DNA of 64,000 nt from Chamaea fasciata (lineage: Eukaryota; Chordata; Aves; Passeriformes; Sylviidae), in the NCBI GenBank assembly GCA_029207755.1, contig JARCOQ010000006.1, positions 27,052,522 to 27,116,521 of the forward strand, written 5' to 3'. Shown one piece after another: positions 50,923 to 63,736 of the stretch. Below the pieces are notes generated by a model, which worked only from the letters and a program-made list of their open reading frames with translations, had not been told where the DNA came from and made no database searches. The position numbers were made by a program, and so were the translations under genes. Each line of letters starts with the position of its first letter. Position 1 is the stretch's first letter.

Positions 50923-51429
50923 GAGATATTTTACACTTGGGCTGTGAATAGATATATAGCTTCTTCCTTAGGACATCCCAATTGTTTCCCAGTTATTCCT
51001 GCTCTAGATATTTAGGCATATGTAAGCATATTTCCTGTTGTGTGGATTGAGGCCTCTAGCTCTTTTTTAGGTTTCAGTATTGAATCCTCTCTTAAAGAAA
51101 GGATCATCTCCTTTGAGTCAACATATCACCTGGACAGGAGCAACAGAAACCTAAGAGTCAGGTGTCATCTACAGTTCTATCCTTTAAGCTTGCTGCTTGA
51201 CATCTATTAATCATCATAGCTAGAGCCTTTATTTCTCACCTAGTATCATATAGACATATTGAATAGAAAATGTAAGAGATTAGACCCCTGTGGTAGCCCC
51301 CAGAAGACTTCACAGCACTGACGACCAACTGCCTCAAAATAGTTTCTTAGCTTTCTGGGGTTAAAGGATTGAAGTGGCTCTGGTCCCTCGAGAAGTTGTA
51401 GCTACAGTCCACTGAGGTGCAAGGTCCCC
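50923..51429. other. Intergenic, possible degraded CR1
   Basis: The stretch near 51260-51320 ('gacatattgaatagaaaa...gacccctgtggtagccccc') loosely resembles the complement of CR1 ORF2 around the GVPQG motif, but it is too diverged to call. Confidence 0.35.
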
Positions 51430-52053
51430 TCTGTATGATCTTTGGAAAGTCAGTGAAACTGGTAGAAGCCTCTCTCAAGTGACTGGACAAAAGCAAATGC
51501 TATACACACGTGGTCAAAAAAGACCAAAAAGAACAGTTCAGTCTTGCTTTGATCCCTGGGAAAATTTTGGAAAAAGTACTCTTGGAAGGTATTTTTTGGC
51601 ATATAAAGGAATTAAGGTGATTGGTATCAGTTTGCATGGTCTTAAGACTGGTAAGTCATGCCTGATCAACCTGAATTGTCTCCTGTGATAAAATAACTGG
51701 CTTTGCAGGTGCCTTTATTGAGGCTATTGAGGCTGTCACTCACAATGGTCTTGTATCCCACATTAGAGCTCTACAGTCTGGATGAGTGGGGAACTAGAGG
51801 GCTGAAAAATTGGTTGGATAATCAGGCTTTGAGGGTTAATGGGTCATCCTCCACCAAGAAGCTGGTAACAAGTGGGGTACCACAGGTGTCCTTCTTGTAA
51901 ACTCTTGTCTTTAACATCTTTATCAATGTTTAAAAGACGGTAGTGAAGTCCACTTTCATCTAATCTCAGAGCTGGCCATGCTTCTGCAGGAGGCTAGAGG
52001 AGAGACCTTATGTAGTCCCTTCCAGCCTCAGTTATCCCAAGATCCTGTGAGAA
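51430..52053 (+). mobile_element. CR1 LINE with internal deletion, reverse transcriptase segment joined to the 3' tail
   Basis: On the plus strand the ORF2 reverse transcriptase domain is recognisable from its translated pieces: 'FDPWENFGK', 'GLKTGKSCLINLNCLL', then 'LKNWLDNQALRVNGSSS' and 'KLVTSGVPQVSFL' (family form VTSGVPQGS.LGP). It then jumps, near 51960-51990, to the CR1 end ('gaggctagaggagagaccttatgtagtcccttccagcctcag'), so the ORF2 C-terminal half is missing. Stops and frame changes make it inactive. Confidence 0.85.
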
Positions 52054-53962
52054 GACATTAAATGCAATCCCTGCTGTTCTTTCAGAGAACATTAACATTT
52101 GAAATGTAGCATACATCAGCATTATTTGCACTTCATTGCTGAAGGCAATTTCCCTTTCTGTTTTTCCTTGTCATGGGTATGTCCATCACAGAAGACCATG
52201 ATGGGTCAAATGGCTTTGTTGCTTACAGTTCACATGCTGAAGCTGTGACTTGGTTTTCTCTCTGTTTTTACTCACGAAATCAATTTCAGCACTCAGCGCT
52301 CACTTCATATATTCTAGCTGTCACTATGGTTTCAAATCAATACAAGGTTTTCCACTTAAAGAGTTAAAAAGAGAAGCAAAATTCCAGCACTAGTGAGTCA
52401 AATACTCTAGCTGAAAAAGGGCTGGGTGTCCTGAAATAGATTGGAGAGGATCAGTGCTGTAACCAGGTTTCCGTGTGAACCTCTGACTTTTATAAATACC
52501 AGAGACTCTTTCCTTTCAGATCCCAAGTTTGCCTTCCTCATCTGGCTTGTTGCTTCCTTTAGCTGCATTGGGAGGGGATTGCTGTTTTGTAGGGAGAAGC
52601 CTGGGTTATTGTTACCTAATTGGCCTTGTTTTTTTCCACAGATACTGTCCCATGGGCTCCAAAAACTGTGAGGCCAGTGAAAAGTGATTTTTCTATGCAC
52701 AGTTCTTGCCGAGAAAGCAACACTAAAAATATTGTCTGGTTTAAAATCCAAGGTGAAACATTCTTGAGTTTCAATGAGGACAAAGTTTCACACAGTTCTT
52801 TCTGCAGGATGATGTTCCTCGCAGGGAGGAGGTTTATGTGAGGGCAAAAATCCTGTGAACTTCAGAGAAAACTGGTTCCCTGGACTCTCTAAAAATTGTA
52901 TTTGGTCATTGTGTTAAAATATATATGGCATTTAACTTTTTGCGTAACATCACTCTGAAAGTTCTTGCAGACCCTGGGCAGGAAATCGCTTCATTATGAT
53001 CACACTCTCTGCCTGTCCTCCCTTCCTGCCCCCTGCAGTAACTTCTTAGTCAATAAGTTTGATTCAAACAGTTACTTGAATCTATTCATTTTCCATTTTG
53101 TTATTTTATACATAGTCTAGCACTGTGGAAAGAATTCAGATGGAGTTTGTGACTGAATAGGCACTACAAAATCTGACTGCAGGAGCAGGAGTGACAGCTA
53201 GTTCAGCTTCACTGATTCTAGGCTTAGAGGGCATATCTGTCTGCTTTCCCCTCTTATTTCGGTCTCAGGTAATATTAGCATATTCTTCCTCAAATGAGTT
53301 TTATTTTAACATGCCCTTGTCTGCAAAGAGCTGAGTTGGGAGAAAACTTGAGTAACTTGGGTTTTCCCTGCTACTTCACTAGCAGAACAGCAAATATTTG
53401 TTCCCAGCAGCTGATTAGTTCCTGCTTGGACAATGCAAATCACAGCCTTGCTTGCATCTCCATCTATTCCCAGAAATAACTAAGGAAAGCTATATCAGGT
53501 TTCTAGAGTCTTGCTCTAAAGGTAGCTGGGAGGATGCCTGAAATGTTAAGGTTCCAGTGTATGTGTGAAATAAGGCAATAAGGAAGAAAAAAACCTATTT
53601 GATTAGTTAACACCTAGGGTCTAATCTTAACATTTTAAGGTAGAGTATTTTTAAGAGAGAGTAAAATAAGTTGTGTCTGAAATTTCCTGTGGCCCCACCC
53701 CAGATTTACAGTGATATTTGCGGAAGAAACTTATTTACAAGCTCATATCATACCTCTCATGTGGTAGAAAACTTTAAGTGAGCCTGTGACTTGCTGGAAA
53801 AGGACACAGATGGTAGTAAGGTGTCAGCTGAAACAGGGAACTGGGTTTCCCAGAGGGCAGCTTTATCAGGCTGTCTGCTCTGTTTCTTCAGCCTTACGGG
53901 AAAGGCTTGAGAGAAGTCAGACAGGTTAACTGCTGTGTTGCAGTCTTGTGAAGGCCTCTTAC

Positions 53963-54184
53963 CTGTACTGCATCACATATGGTTTGGACAACCCTCGGAT
54001 CCACATCTCTCACATACCTGCTGTGCATGGGCCGACAGAGCTGTAGCAGCACTGCCAGGGACTCGGTGCTTTTCTGCACCAAATACCAAGTTGCAAATCT
54101 GACAGGGTGTTTCTGCCCAGGGTCATATTCAGGGCAGTTATTCATTTGTTTGCAGAGCAGCTGTGGATGCACGAGTCCCACCAG
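53963..54184 (-). other. Unidentified candidate coding exon (74 codons, both boundaries in phase 0)
   Basis: On the minus strand an open reading of exactly 222 bases lies between a CAG acceptor (complement of 54185-54187) and a near-consensus donor CAG|GTAAGAG (GT at complement of 53961-53962). The translation has ordinary protein composition, with segments such as VHPQLLCKQMNN, HPVRFATWYLVQKSTES and DVDPRVVQTICDAVQ, suggesting a soluble helical domain. I do not recognise the family. The acceptor lacks a good pyrimidine tract; an alternative acceptor would put the edge at 54197. It may be a chance frame, an exon of an unannotated gene, or a relic. No start or stop codon belongs to it. Confidence 0.25.
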
Positions 54185-55824
54185 CTGTTGGACTGAGCTG
54201 TGTATCTAGCTATGTTTTGTCACTGGGGATTTTCCCAGAATATTGACTATCTCTTACAAACTGATGCCACAGGGCAACATCCAAAGACACCAAAGTAAAC
54301 AGCCTTTACCTGTCATGAGTTTTCAGCAGTTGTTTGGAATTTCCATGCTTTAGCCTCGAGGAATTTTTTTTCCTTGTAAAATTACTAGCTAGACAGGCAT
54401 CCCAATGGTGTCAATGAGCTTTCCCTCTCCGTGCATTGATGAGCGTGATTTCGTGTTGTGTTCAGTGAACTTTGGGCTGGAAGCATGGAGTGATAAGAAA
54501 AATGTGATTTAGTTTTTAGTTTTTACTTTATGAATTTCCTTTATGGATTCCTGTATGAATTTACATTCACCTTTTGTTTTTTTCCATCTTAAAATAATTG
54601 TAAACAGGTTGACTTCTTCACCAAGATTGTGTGGAAATACAGGATATATATATTTAGCACCAGTCAATCTGTTGAGAATGAGTAGGAAACCCATCAGTTC
54701 CTGAGGCTGTAATAGATTTCCTCTGCACAACATGTCAGCAGCCTGATGGAGCTGAGGGTATTCTGCCTGTGTACTTGAAATGTCAGGAATGCAGTGTTTA
54801 TTTGCAGCAAAAAGGCTGAAAATCAGGGCCTAAAGTCTCTCACCCAGAGGTTACATGACTCTTCAATAAGCTGCTGAGAGAGATACAAGCTGGGCAGCTG
54901 ATACTTGGTGGCAATGAGGCATCACTGAAATCAAACTGCAGGCTGCAGCCGCCCGTGTGAAGTGTCTGTGACAGTGTCTGGTCCACTGCCCTTCACCCTC
55001 TCTTTGGAATCACACTCATTTTCCAAGGGCTTAGAACCACTTAGAGCAATTTTGGCAGAATTTGTTTTATCAATGTACACAGTGCTCTTTGCAGAGCACC
55101 TTAAGCGTGTGTTGGAAAACACACATTTATCATCTTTTACGTTCAGCCCAAAAACTGTAACTCTTGCAGAGAATTAGTGTCAAGATAATGTTTTAGTTAA
55201 CAATAAGGGCTTACAAGTTCACTTATAAAAGCTTCAGGGGGATGCAGTACACCAAAGCACCCTTCTAGGAGCTTTAGCAGTCAATAGTGGAAGCCGAAGT
55301 AACAGTAAATCAGCAGGATAAGCACATAGAAAACTTCTCCCAAACACCCTGTCTCAGTTTCCCATGATTTGCTGCTCAGAGATTTCCTGAACTTGTGATG
55401 TGTTTTATATATTTAGTACCTCTGAATGCTTTTTTCTTCCATTAATTTGCTCAACAGTTTGCTCAACTGATGTAAATTTTATGACCTGTGGAAAAGAATT
55501 TCACAAGTTTACTGAGCATAGATGAAAGCTATATTAATGTATTTGCAGCTGATGCTCACTAGTTCTTATGCTGGAAGCAACAGAAAAACAGCTTTTCTCT
55601 ACAACTCTGTTTCTGTAAAACACAACCTAAGTGAGCAGTGAGCAAAGTATTATCTATTCTCTGTATTATCTTATTCTCTGTAACACAAGTAAAAGGAATG
55701 CAGAGAACTCTTTTGATGAAGACTTTTACACATCTGAAGGAATATCCCCAAGTTTACTTGAAGTTCCTTCAGCTACTGAAGACAAAACAAGAACATAGTG
55801 GAGAGAGGAAAATGTCTTTCTTAC

Positions 55825-55909
55825 CGTTTCAGAAAATGCCCCAGATGGGAGCAGTGGGTGACTCTCCCCCATTTGCAGCTCACAGCCACATAAACACATT
55901 GTGCTATAT
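55825..55909 (-). other. Unidentified exon-like stretch (85 bp)
   Basis: On the minus strand a good acceptor, with CCTTTTTCAG immediately before 55909, and a donor GTAAGA after 55825 bracket 85 bases open in two frames. The upstream neighbour would be unknown, and the downstream one could be the candidate at 53963-54184. The evidence is weak, because GT/AG pairs of this quality occur by chance in 60 kb. Confidence 0.15.
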
Positions 55910-57240
55910 CTGAAAAAGGTTGCAGTGGTTTTAGTTTCACAAGCAGTGTTACCTGGACTCTCCACTCCTGCTAGCATCCACAGCTTTCCCTCCCTGTAGC
56001 TGCCATGTCCTTTTGTATAGCTGTGATGCTCAGTAAACCATGTCCTGGGAGATGAGTTCAAAATAACCTGAGCAAACCAATCAATCAACCAAATAACTCC
56101 ACCCCCATTTGTTTTCAGTCAGCTCTGTCCTTTGCTGGCGCATAAAACCCCACAGAAGATGGGTAAGGGTTAAGCCCAAGAGTCCTAAGCCAAGAAACTG
56201 CCCAACTCTAATACTGAATGTCAGAGTAAGTGTCAGAGAAATGCTGGGCTGAGCTATACTGAAAGTATATATACTGTAAGTACAGCTTGTGAAATAAGAG
56301 CTGCCTGAGATGTACCTTACGTTTTTTACCACTATATTCAAGCTCTGATGAATTGTAATATGCCCAAACCCAGGAATATGTTCTTAAAAAAGAAAAAGCA
56401 TCATATAATGAAAAATAAAAAGCACTTCATCAATTCAGAGAAGAAATCTGTCATAGACACTTCTGTGGCAAAGAATTCTTCACCTTAGGCTAGTGAATTT
56501 TTGGAGTAACTGACAAACATGTTTATGGCATGGTGATTTGAACATACATATTTATATGAATATATTGATTTGCTTTAAAGCTATGTAGTGGTCAGGAATT
56601 TTAATGATGCCTAGGAGTCAGAAGGGGGGAGAAAATTTTAAATATACAGCAATGATTTTCTAACAGTCTACTTGTAAAACTGTTAATTGAATGCAAAGAT
56701 TTAAGACTGTGGACAGATTTTACCAACTTTTCTTCAATGTCTAAAACATTTATCTCATCATGCAAAGCCCAGTTTCAGCAGAATTATAAAGATTCCTCCT
56801 TATTTGATTTCAAAGCTGGCCCCATAACAGACTCAAACAACTATAGCTATTAAGGGACTCTACATGATAAAATATTGATTTCTCTAATAGCTATATAATT
56901 ATACTGAGAAGCAAATTGCTAATAAAACTCAATAATCCCCCTGAAAAATTAGCAACATTAGCCTGGGAGCAGGCTTGAAATTACTAAAGCCATTGTTCTG
57001 ATAGCATTACCAAACATACACTAATAATTGTATTGCTTTAGCTGCACACTCCCTGCTGTTTTAGTACTTAACTATACTGAAATGCTAAATAGTTGTTGCC
57101 AGTTTAAGAAGTTTATCAGACAATACAAAGATGTCTTTGTGATTGTAATACAAAATTGCACATAAGTGCACCAAAAAAGTTCTGCTGGTGAAGTTATCTC
57201 CTAAGAGCTCCGTTTATGGGTATTACCCAGAGTTTAAAGA

Positions 57241-57664
57241 GAGCTTTTATGCCCCGAGTCTTAACTCAGAAAGTAACTGATAAGATAGGCCTGGCTTTCC
57301 CTCTGTTCGGCCGGTTCGTGGTGGTAATGGTGCTCCTGTTTGTGCTGCATTTCAGTCACCCAGCCCCTGCCTTCTGCCTCTTATCCCTCCCTGCAGCCAG
57401 CCAGGAGCCAGCACGAACAGCCTGGGAGCAGGGTGACGCTGCACACAGGAGACAAGCCCAGCCCAGCCCCTGGAAACCTTTCACCAGCCAAAAATAGCAG
57501 CGCTGAGAAGATGCCGGCAAAGTCGAATCTTGACATTGACTGATGCTGGCCAATGCCGCGGGACATCCGTCACGCCAACCCTTGACAAAACACGGCCCTC
57601 TGCAAGTGTCCCACACCCTCCTTCCTCCCGACGGAAGCCGGGTATCTCATGGAGACCTGCTTGG
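57241..57664. promoter_or_regulatory. CpG-enriched block with paired GATA motifs (enhancer candidate)
   Basis: Begins with a double GATA site (GATA at 57279-57282 and 57284-57287, within TGATAAGATAGG). It continues into about 360 bases with roughly 16 CpGs, far above the neighbouring DNA, though below classic CpG-island density. GATA factors control KIT and KDR in blood and endothelium, which makes a link plausible but unproven. The overlapping frames on both strands are best explained by composition. Confidence 0.35.
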
Positions 57665-60600
57665 GAATCAGGCCAGACAGATGTCACCTTCTCACCAAGG
57701 GGCCCTATTTACAGGTTTGGGGAGAGGCAAACAGAATGTACAGGAATACTCTGACTTGAAAGGGAAAGACTGGGGGGATAACTGTCCATAAAATCCTGAA
57801 TAACACAATGAAAGTGAGTAGAGAAAACTTGATCACTGTACTGGAAAATAGCTTGGGCCATCAAGTGAAAATCTGCATGCAAACAGCTCCTGCTGCGGGG
57901 TGTTGCAAATGTTAAGGGTTACACACAAGTTCAAAAAGTGGAAAATCCATCAAAGGATATTGAACATAAGGGTCCATTGCTGGTTCAGATGCCTTGCCCA
58001 ACTGATCAGCTCTTAAACCAGAGCCTGAACATGGCGAACAGAGAAATAAATGGATCGATTCTACAAGTGAAACCCTAGAAAACTTCAGGAATTATCCTTA
58101 CCAGGAACAAAGGGGCCCTACTTCTGCATGAAATATGCACTATAAAGTGGCCTCTACACAACTAGCAGCAAGCAGTGCTGGTCTTCCAATAAGACAGTGC
58201 AACCTGAAGGTCTGTAACAAGCAAAACCCCTTTGTTCTTCCTCAGTGCTAAAGCACAACTCTCCAGGACCCATGCATATTTGAAAAGGATGTACAAAATT
58301 ATTAAAACTTACTTTCAGGCTTTGGGTCCTCTCCCCTGGTCCATGCAATGCAGCACTGCCAAGCCTAGGCAGAGTGTCAGTCCCAAAACCAAGGCCACTG
58401 CTGCCTGCTGGCACCCATCAGCTGCAGGGTTAACCAGGGTCTGGTACCCTGGGAATAAGTGGGGGAAAACAATCTGCCATCTTCAGCCTCAAATGGATCT
58501 GATAGAGGTGAAACACGGCTGATAACCTTTGCTGCTGCAGTACCTGACACAATGGAGGAGTGGAATACACCGACAAGTGCAAGAAACTCCAGCAACAAGA
58601 CAAGACTTGCATTCCTCTGGTTATTCCCAAATGGGGAGATGCTGCAGCTGAAGGTGTGACCTCAGCACATACAGAGGTTACCCTGTGGCTGGCTTCCTGC
58701 TAGTGAGCTTGGTGCCAGCAGCACAGACTTTCCTGAGTACCCCACTATCACGGGGCCATCACTATAATGGGTGGTGCTGGGCCAAGCAGAAGTCCAGGCT
58801 GCCAAAAGCCTCACTGGTACTGCTGCTTAGCTGGGCAGGATGAAAACTACCTTATGTCTCATTACAGTGAGTGACAATCATGCTTCTGACTGTAGTGTGA
58901 AAACAAACCAAGAGAAATAAAACTGAAAACTCTTTGTGAAACCATTGCTAGTCACACCACTTAGCATGACTATACTGAAAGAGTGTGGAGCCCAGGGAAA
59001 CAGCTTTGCAGGATGGTGAACAGATTGAGCTCTCCTTGGAAAAGATAATTTAATTTAATTTCATATGTTCCACCTTTTGAGAAAGTCTTTTTTTTTTTTT
59101 TGATCAGGACTTAGGAAAACCCATAGCACTGGAGTTTTACCTGGCACCAGAGGCTGTGTCTGACATTACAGATGGGTCTGGAAATTGAATTAATTTCCCC
59201 CCCACTCTATCCCAAAACTTACAGAGCAGTAATCATTCACCATAACAAGTCATCCTAACAAGCTGCAGGGCAGAGATACTTCACATTTGTACCAACCAGT
59301 GGCAGCCAGTGAACAATGTCTAGGTAACCAGAACACCCTTCATCATGAATCTGATATGTTTAACAGCTAATTAAACCTGTGTAGGGATTAGGCTTTACAT
59401 TGTACAGTTTTATGGCAACAAAACCTGAGCTTCCTAAGATTACACTGAGCAGCTCCTTATCTCTGATGCCGAGATGTTTATCAGCACCATATGTTACAAG
59501 CTCCTGCTATGTTTCTCAATGACCTTCTGGGACTTAATCAGCCTGAATGTCAGGGGTTGAGGAGCTGAGGACATATATTACAACACAGAATGCAACACTC
59601 AGCCAGGCAGAATAAAAATGCAGGGCTGAAGTCCAAAGGAAAGGTCTTTGTTGGTTAACTTCTGTCCCTAATAAATTTGTCAATTAGAAAGAACAAACGT
59701 TAACTTTGTTTTCCTTGCCCTTGCTGTTGCTTTGAGAGGTCCCATACTGCAAGGTAACACGGTGTGTACTCAAGTATCAGTAATGAGGGGAAACCTCAGA
59801 TGATTCATGGTTTGGGAATGTTTTGCATAAAAATAGCAAATTCCAGCTATCTGGAGGCTGTCCACACTGCCTAGTTATGTTTTCCAGCCTTGGAACCAGA
59901 AAAAGAGATGCCATGAAGAGGAAATTTTTGTCCCTAATGTCAGCAGCTCTGTGATTGTAGCGATTTTAGTCACATACTGCTTTTAAAATTAATTAGCAGT
60001 CTGTCCCAAAAGACTCCAGGCATGGTCTTTCAGGACAACCCACATCAGAAAACATGGAGTATCATGCTGACACTTTTATTCTCATGTGAAATGCACTTGC
60101 TTGCAATTGGAGATGCATTAATAAGAAAAGCTTAGGCAAGGACTGGATTTGCCAAGACATTTCCATGCAAATGATGAGATACATTTTACAGTATCTTTTG
60201 CAGGGAGAAGGACCTACCTACCATGCTTGAACACCCCTGCATACTTCAGGTGAGCTGTGTTTACAATGATAAGAGCTGACATGAGCCACCTCCAAACCCT
60301 GAAACTGCCTGTTTCTGCCATGGCTGTGCAGATGGCACGTCCTAACCCACCAGCAAATACAGTTCACTGTGGCAGTTCCTCTGAACAAGTCAATCCCATC
60401 ACTTGGTCTCCTCACTCCAACCCAGGTGCTCACAGTGATATGTTTGGATACATAATTTCCTATGTGTCCCTTCTATTTATTGTAGCTCACTGGGCTCAGA
60501 TCCAGGATGAATTTCATGGATAAGGATGCTGATCCAAATGTTGACACTTTGCAGCATGGCTGCAGGATGGAGATAAAGCTGGGACTGGTTTGCAAGGCAT

Positions 60601-62140
60601 TTGCAAATCTGTGCATTATTTGTCTGTTGTTTCATTGAAAATACCCTTTTTGGAATTTAAAGCATCTCAAAGACAGATGTGGCATGACTAGCATTTAGCT
60701 GAATGTACTGTATACAGAATACAACAAAAAGTCCAGGTGTTTTAAAGGATGTAATGGCCATGGTTTAAAAAAAGAATTGTGTTACAGCATGCCAAATATA
60801 TGAACACATTGATAGAACTTATTCTTGCTTCTGACAGTGAATATGTAGTTTGGGTTGATTTTTTTTTTTAGAAACTAATTTCCTTTCCTAAAGCGGGTGT
60901 GTGCTAGTTGCCACATTTCCCAGGTATATTTAAAACTGTTTGGACCCAGAAGAGAGTTTAATTGGCTGACAAGGATTTTAAGTGTGAACTTAGTAACTGA
61001 CATGGCTATGTCTTGAAACTTCATTAGTTTGCATTGTGGTGGGAGGCTGTTGTAGAGGTACCGTGAAGACACAGGGAAGCATCTGTGTGTATGTGGCACA
61101 TACAGTGTGTTACACCAAGCTGGAGAGGAAAAAAAACCCTTCAAAATGAGATGTCTAAATTGAACATCCCAAAGCTTGAGGAATGCAGGTCTAGGGCAGA
61201 TGGATATCAATGTCACATCTCCATCTTCACCTCAGTGTCAGGACTCTCCAACACACGGCCTATCAAGGTCCTGCCACTGTTAATATTTTATGTCCATTGT
61301 GTAAAAATACATAGAAGAGTGCTTTCATTAAAGATATTGAAAAACATTGCAGAGAAGGGATGTTAAAGGATGTAGCATTGTCTGTTGAGCATACTCTGCT
61401 GGCTGGACTCTTGCCTGGGAAGCAAGACAAATGTTCAAATACATATGTGAAAATACAAGTACATCCTAGAAGCCCTTGTGCATGATCTAGGAAGCCTCTC
61501 CCTTTTTTTCTGTCTGACCTCCCTGCTCCTGATTTCCTGGCTATAAAATGCTTTAGATTTAAGATGACCAATGGAGAAACATTTCCAGCTTGACATCCCA
61601 TAGCCTTGCATATGGGTAATGTAAGTAATGTGCAGAAGGCATGAGTACCATGTTCCGCTTGAGAAGAATTTAGCAGTGAGAGCTCACACTTCCTAGACAA
61701 ATGTTCTCACTATGCAGTAACCTGTCTCATTTCAAAATGCAATAAAGAGAAGCTGAATCAAAGTCTGCCATTTGTGGCTTAACGTCCCTTGCTCTGTTTT
61801 TTAACATAAGCTGTTGTGACCCTAGCAGTGGACAGCCTTGCCCTGAGAATGAAGGCCTATGCAGTGCAGAAGAGAAAGTCAAAAATTGAACAAAGGGAAA
61901 AAGTAGGAACTTTAAGTACAGATTTAAAATAAAGGAAGACTTCATTGCACAAGAGCAAGGACAACATTAAGTCTGTGAGAAGTGAGCTAGGAGAAACAAA
62001 AGTGGGAAAAGATTAACAAGGCTTTAAAGGAAAATGCCACTCCCCAGGCAAAAGCCACAATACAATTAGATCAACCACCCGCAAATGAACATAAACTCTT
62101 TCAGAGCAGATTCAGTTTGTACAAGCAGTCTTTTCCTCTG
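57665..62140. other. Intergenic downstream of KDR, nothing recognised
   Basis: About 4.5 kb between the CpG-enriched block and the KDR 3' end. Contains an A/T run near 59088-59101. Frames such as 61263-61700 minus (145 codons) have no recognisable domain. Confidence 0.5.
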
Positions 62141-62158
62141 GCCATTTCTCTAAAGGTA

Positions 62159-62164
62159 TTTATT
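62159..62164 (-). terminator. Alternative distal polyadenylation signal, KDR
   Basis: AATAAA on the minus strand about 300 bases beyond the main candidate. Using it would give a 3' UTR of about 1.6 kb. Confidence 0.35.
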
Positions 62165-62434
62165 GCCAACTGCTAAAAATCACTGAAGTTTCTTACTACA
62201 AATGCCTACTACACGTTTGTAGACCTGAAAAAAGTAGTACTTTAGAATCTTCCCTGCCAACAGAAAGAATATAACAAAAGAAAACAAACCTACTTGTAGC
62301 CCCCAGCTCTAAATTTCCAGTCCCTTCTAAAGAAGTGAAAAGTTTTAGCTATTAAAAAATTCTGTGACCAGTGCAATGCTACAGAACACTGATACAAAAT
62401 GTGAATAGTACAATACCTGTTATATAATATATAT

Positions 62435-63736
62435 TTATATTTTAATATATTACATTTATTTCTACATAAAGAGGCTATAAATACTGTATATGCCTTATAT
62501 TTATGGCTCCCAGCATTTGACATTATAGTAAGTACAAACAAAAAAATACTTATAAAAATACAAAAAGAACTCCGTAGAAATAGCTTTACATTTTAAAATC
62601 TTGTAGTCCTCATTGTGTCTATCAATAGAGTTCTGAGACTACAAGAGCACAGGTAAGAAGTTGTCCAACAATTAGGCACAATTTCATCACTCGGAGATCA
62701 GAGCTGCCATGAAACCAGACACGGATTCCCAAGGCTACATAAACTGAGATCTCTGCCACTGCAAACAGACTTTGAGTTTTCAAAATGAAAGAGTCAGGCC
62801 TAAATCTGAGGGAGGGGGAATGAGATGAGAATGTAGGGTGCCCTTAGGATGCCCCACCAGAACCACAGTGCTTCCTGTGGTCCTAGGGTAAATGACATTG
62901 CCTTTTCTACCTGTTGCAGAGGCTGCCCAAGTGGTGATCTGAGGGGAGGGGAGTATTTTCTGCAGCAGCTTCAGGCAGCTCGGAGGCAGGTAGGCATCTG
63001 GCCTGAGGGAGGGTGCTGGGCAGAAAAGTGGAGCAGAGCAATCCTCAGGCATGGCCCTGCTATTCGAGTCCCATCACTTGGGTCAATGTCTGCCTTCTCC
63101 CTACTAACCAACTTCACTGAGAAAAAGCAACTCACGAAGACTTGTACAGCAGCTTTTTTCCTCTGCCAAGGACAGAGACCATCACCCCCACCTATATTTA
63201 GCCCAGCCTATGTTTAGTCTCAGGCCGTCAGAGTGCCAGAGCCTTGAGCTGGAGGTTCCTTTTTTTGTTTGTGAAGGTACAAGCAAGGAATAACTCTGAG
63301 AAACAAGAAGCCAGTGCTGTGCTGTTTCCTTCCTGGAGTCCAGCCACAAGGGGAAAAACAAACAAGTAGAAAAAAACCACAAAAGCAGGGATGTGCCATT
63401 TTTTCGTACAAGTAGAAACAGTAAGTCGAATGCCATGATGCTGCCTGCATCAGGCAGATGCTCGACATCACCAGGCTCAGCCTCTGCCATGGGGCTGGCA
63501 CAGCCCGCACACCACAGCCAGGGCTGTGCACCCTCAGCCACTAGCGTCTCTTGAGGAAAGAACTCCAGCCTGGTACGGCGCACTTCTGCTGCCAGATGCT
63601 TCTGCATCATCTTCAGGAAAAATAAATGTCTTTCCTTAGTCCCACGGATGCCATCTTTCAATACATCAAACCTGAATACCACCAGCCCAGGCAATGAAGG
63701 CACATCCCAGGGGGAGCTGGAGCTGCCAGCTTTCCC
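62435..63736 (-). other. KDR: 3' UTR of KDR
   Basis: Runs from just after the TAG stop to the polyadenylation signal at 62455-62460, with cleavage expected slightly beyond it. The distal 200 bases are AT-rich with TATTTATA-like words, as is common in regulated receptor mRNAs. Minus-strand frames inside it, including 173 codons at 63182-63703, are untranslated chance frames. The true end may be at the alternative signal at 62159-62164. Confidence 0.7.
62455..62460 (-). terminator. Polyadenylation signal, KDR
   Basis: AATAAA on the minus strand (seen as TTTATT on the plus strand) in an AT-rich stretch. It implies a 3' UTR of about 1.3 kb. Confidence 0.5.

Larger units (their letters stand above)
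52054..57240. other. Intergenic, no known repeats; holds two unidentified exon-like stretches
   Basis: No interspersed repeat was recognised. Exon-like stretches on the minus strand at 53963-54184 and 55825-55909 are listed separately. The rest is AT-rich unique-looking DNA. Confidence 0.5.

Noticed and set aside
54509..54733. Minus-strand frame between a GTGCAG acceptor and a GTGAAT donor, considered as an exon upstream of 53963-54184
   Set aside because: The donor is weak and its phase does not match the acceptor phase of the downstream candidate.
63182..63703. 173-codon minus-strand open frame next to KDR
   Set aside because: It lies wholly inside the KDR 3' UTR, downstream of the TAG stop, with no splice context or recognisable domain.
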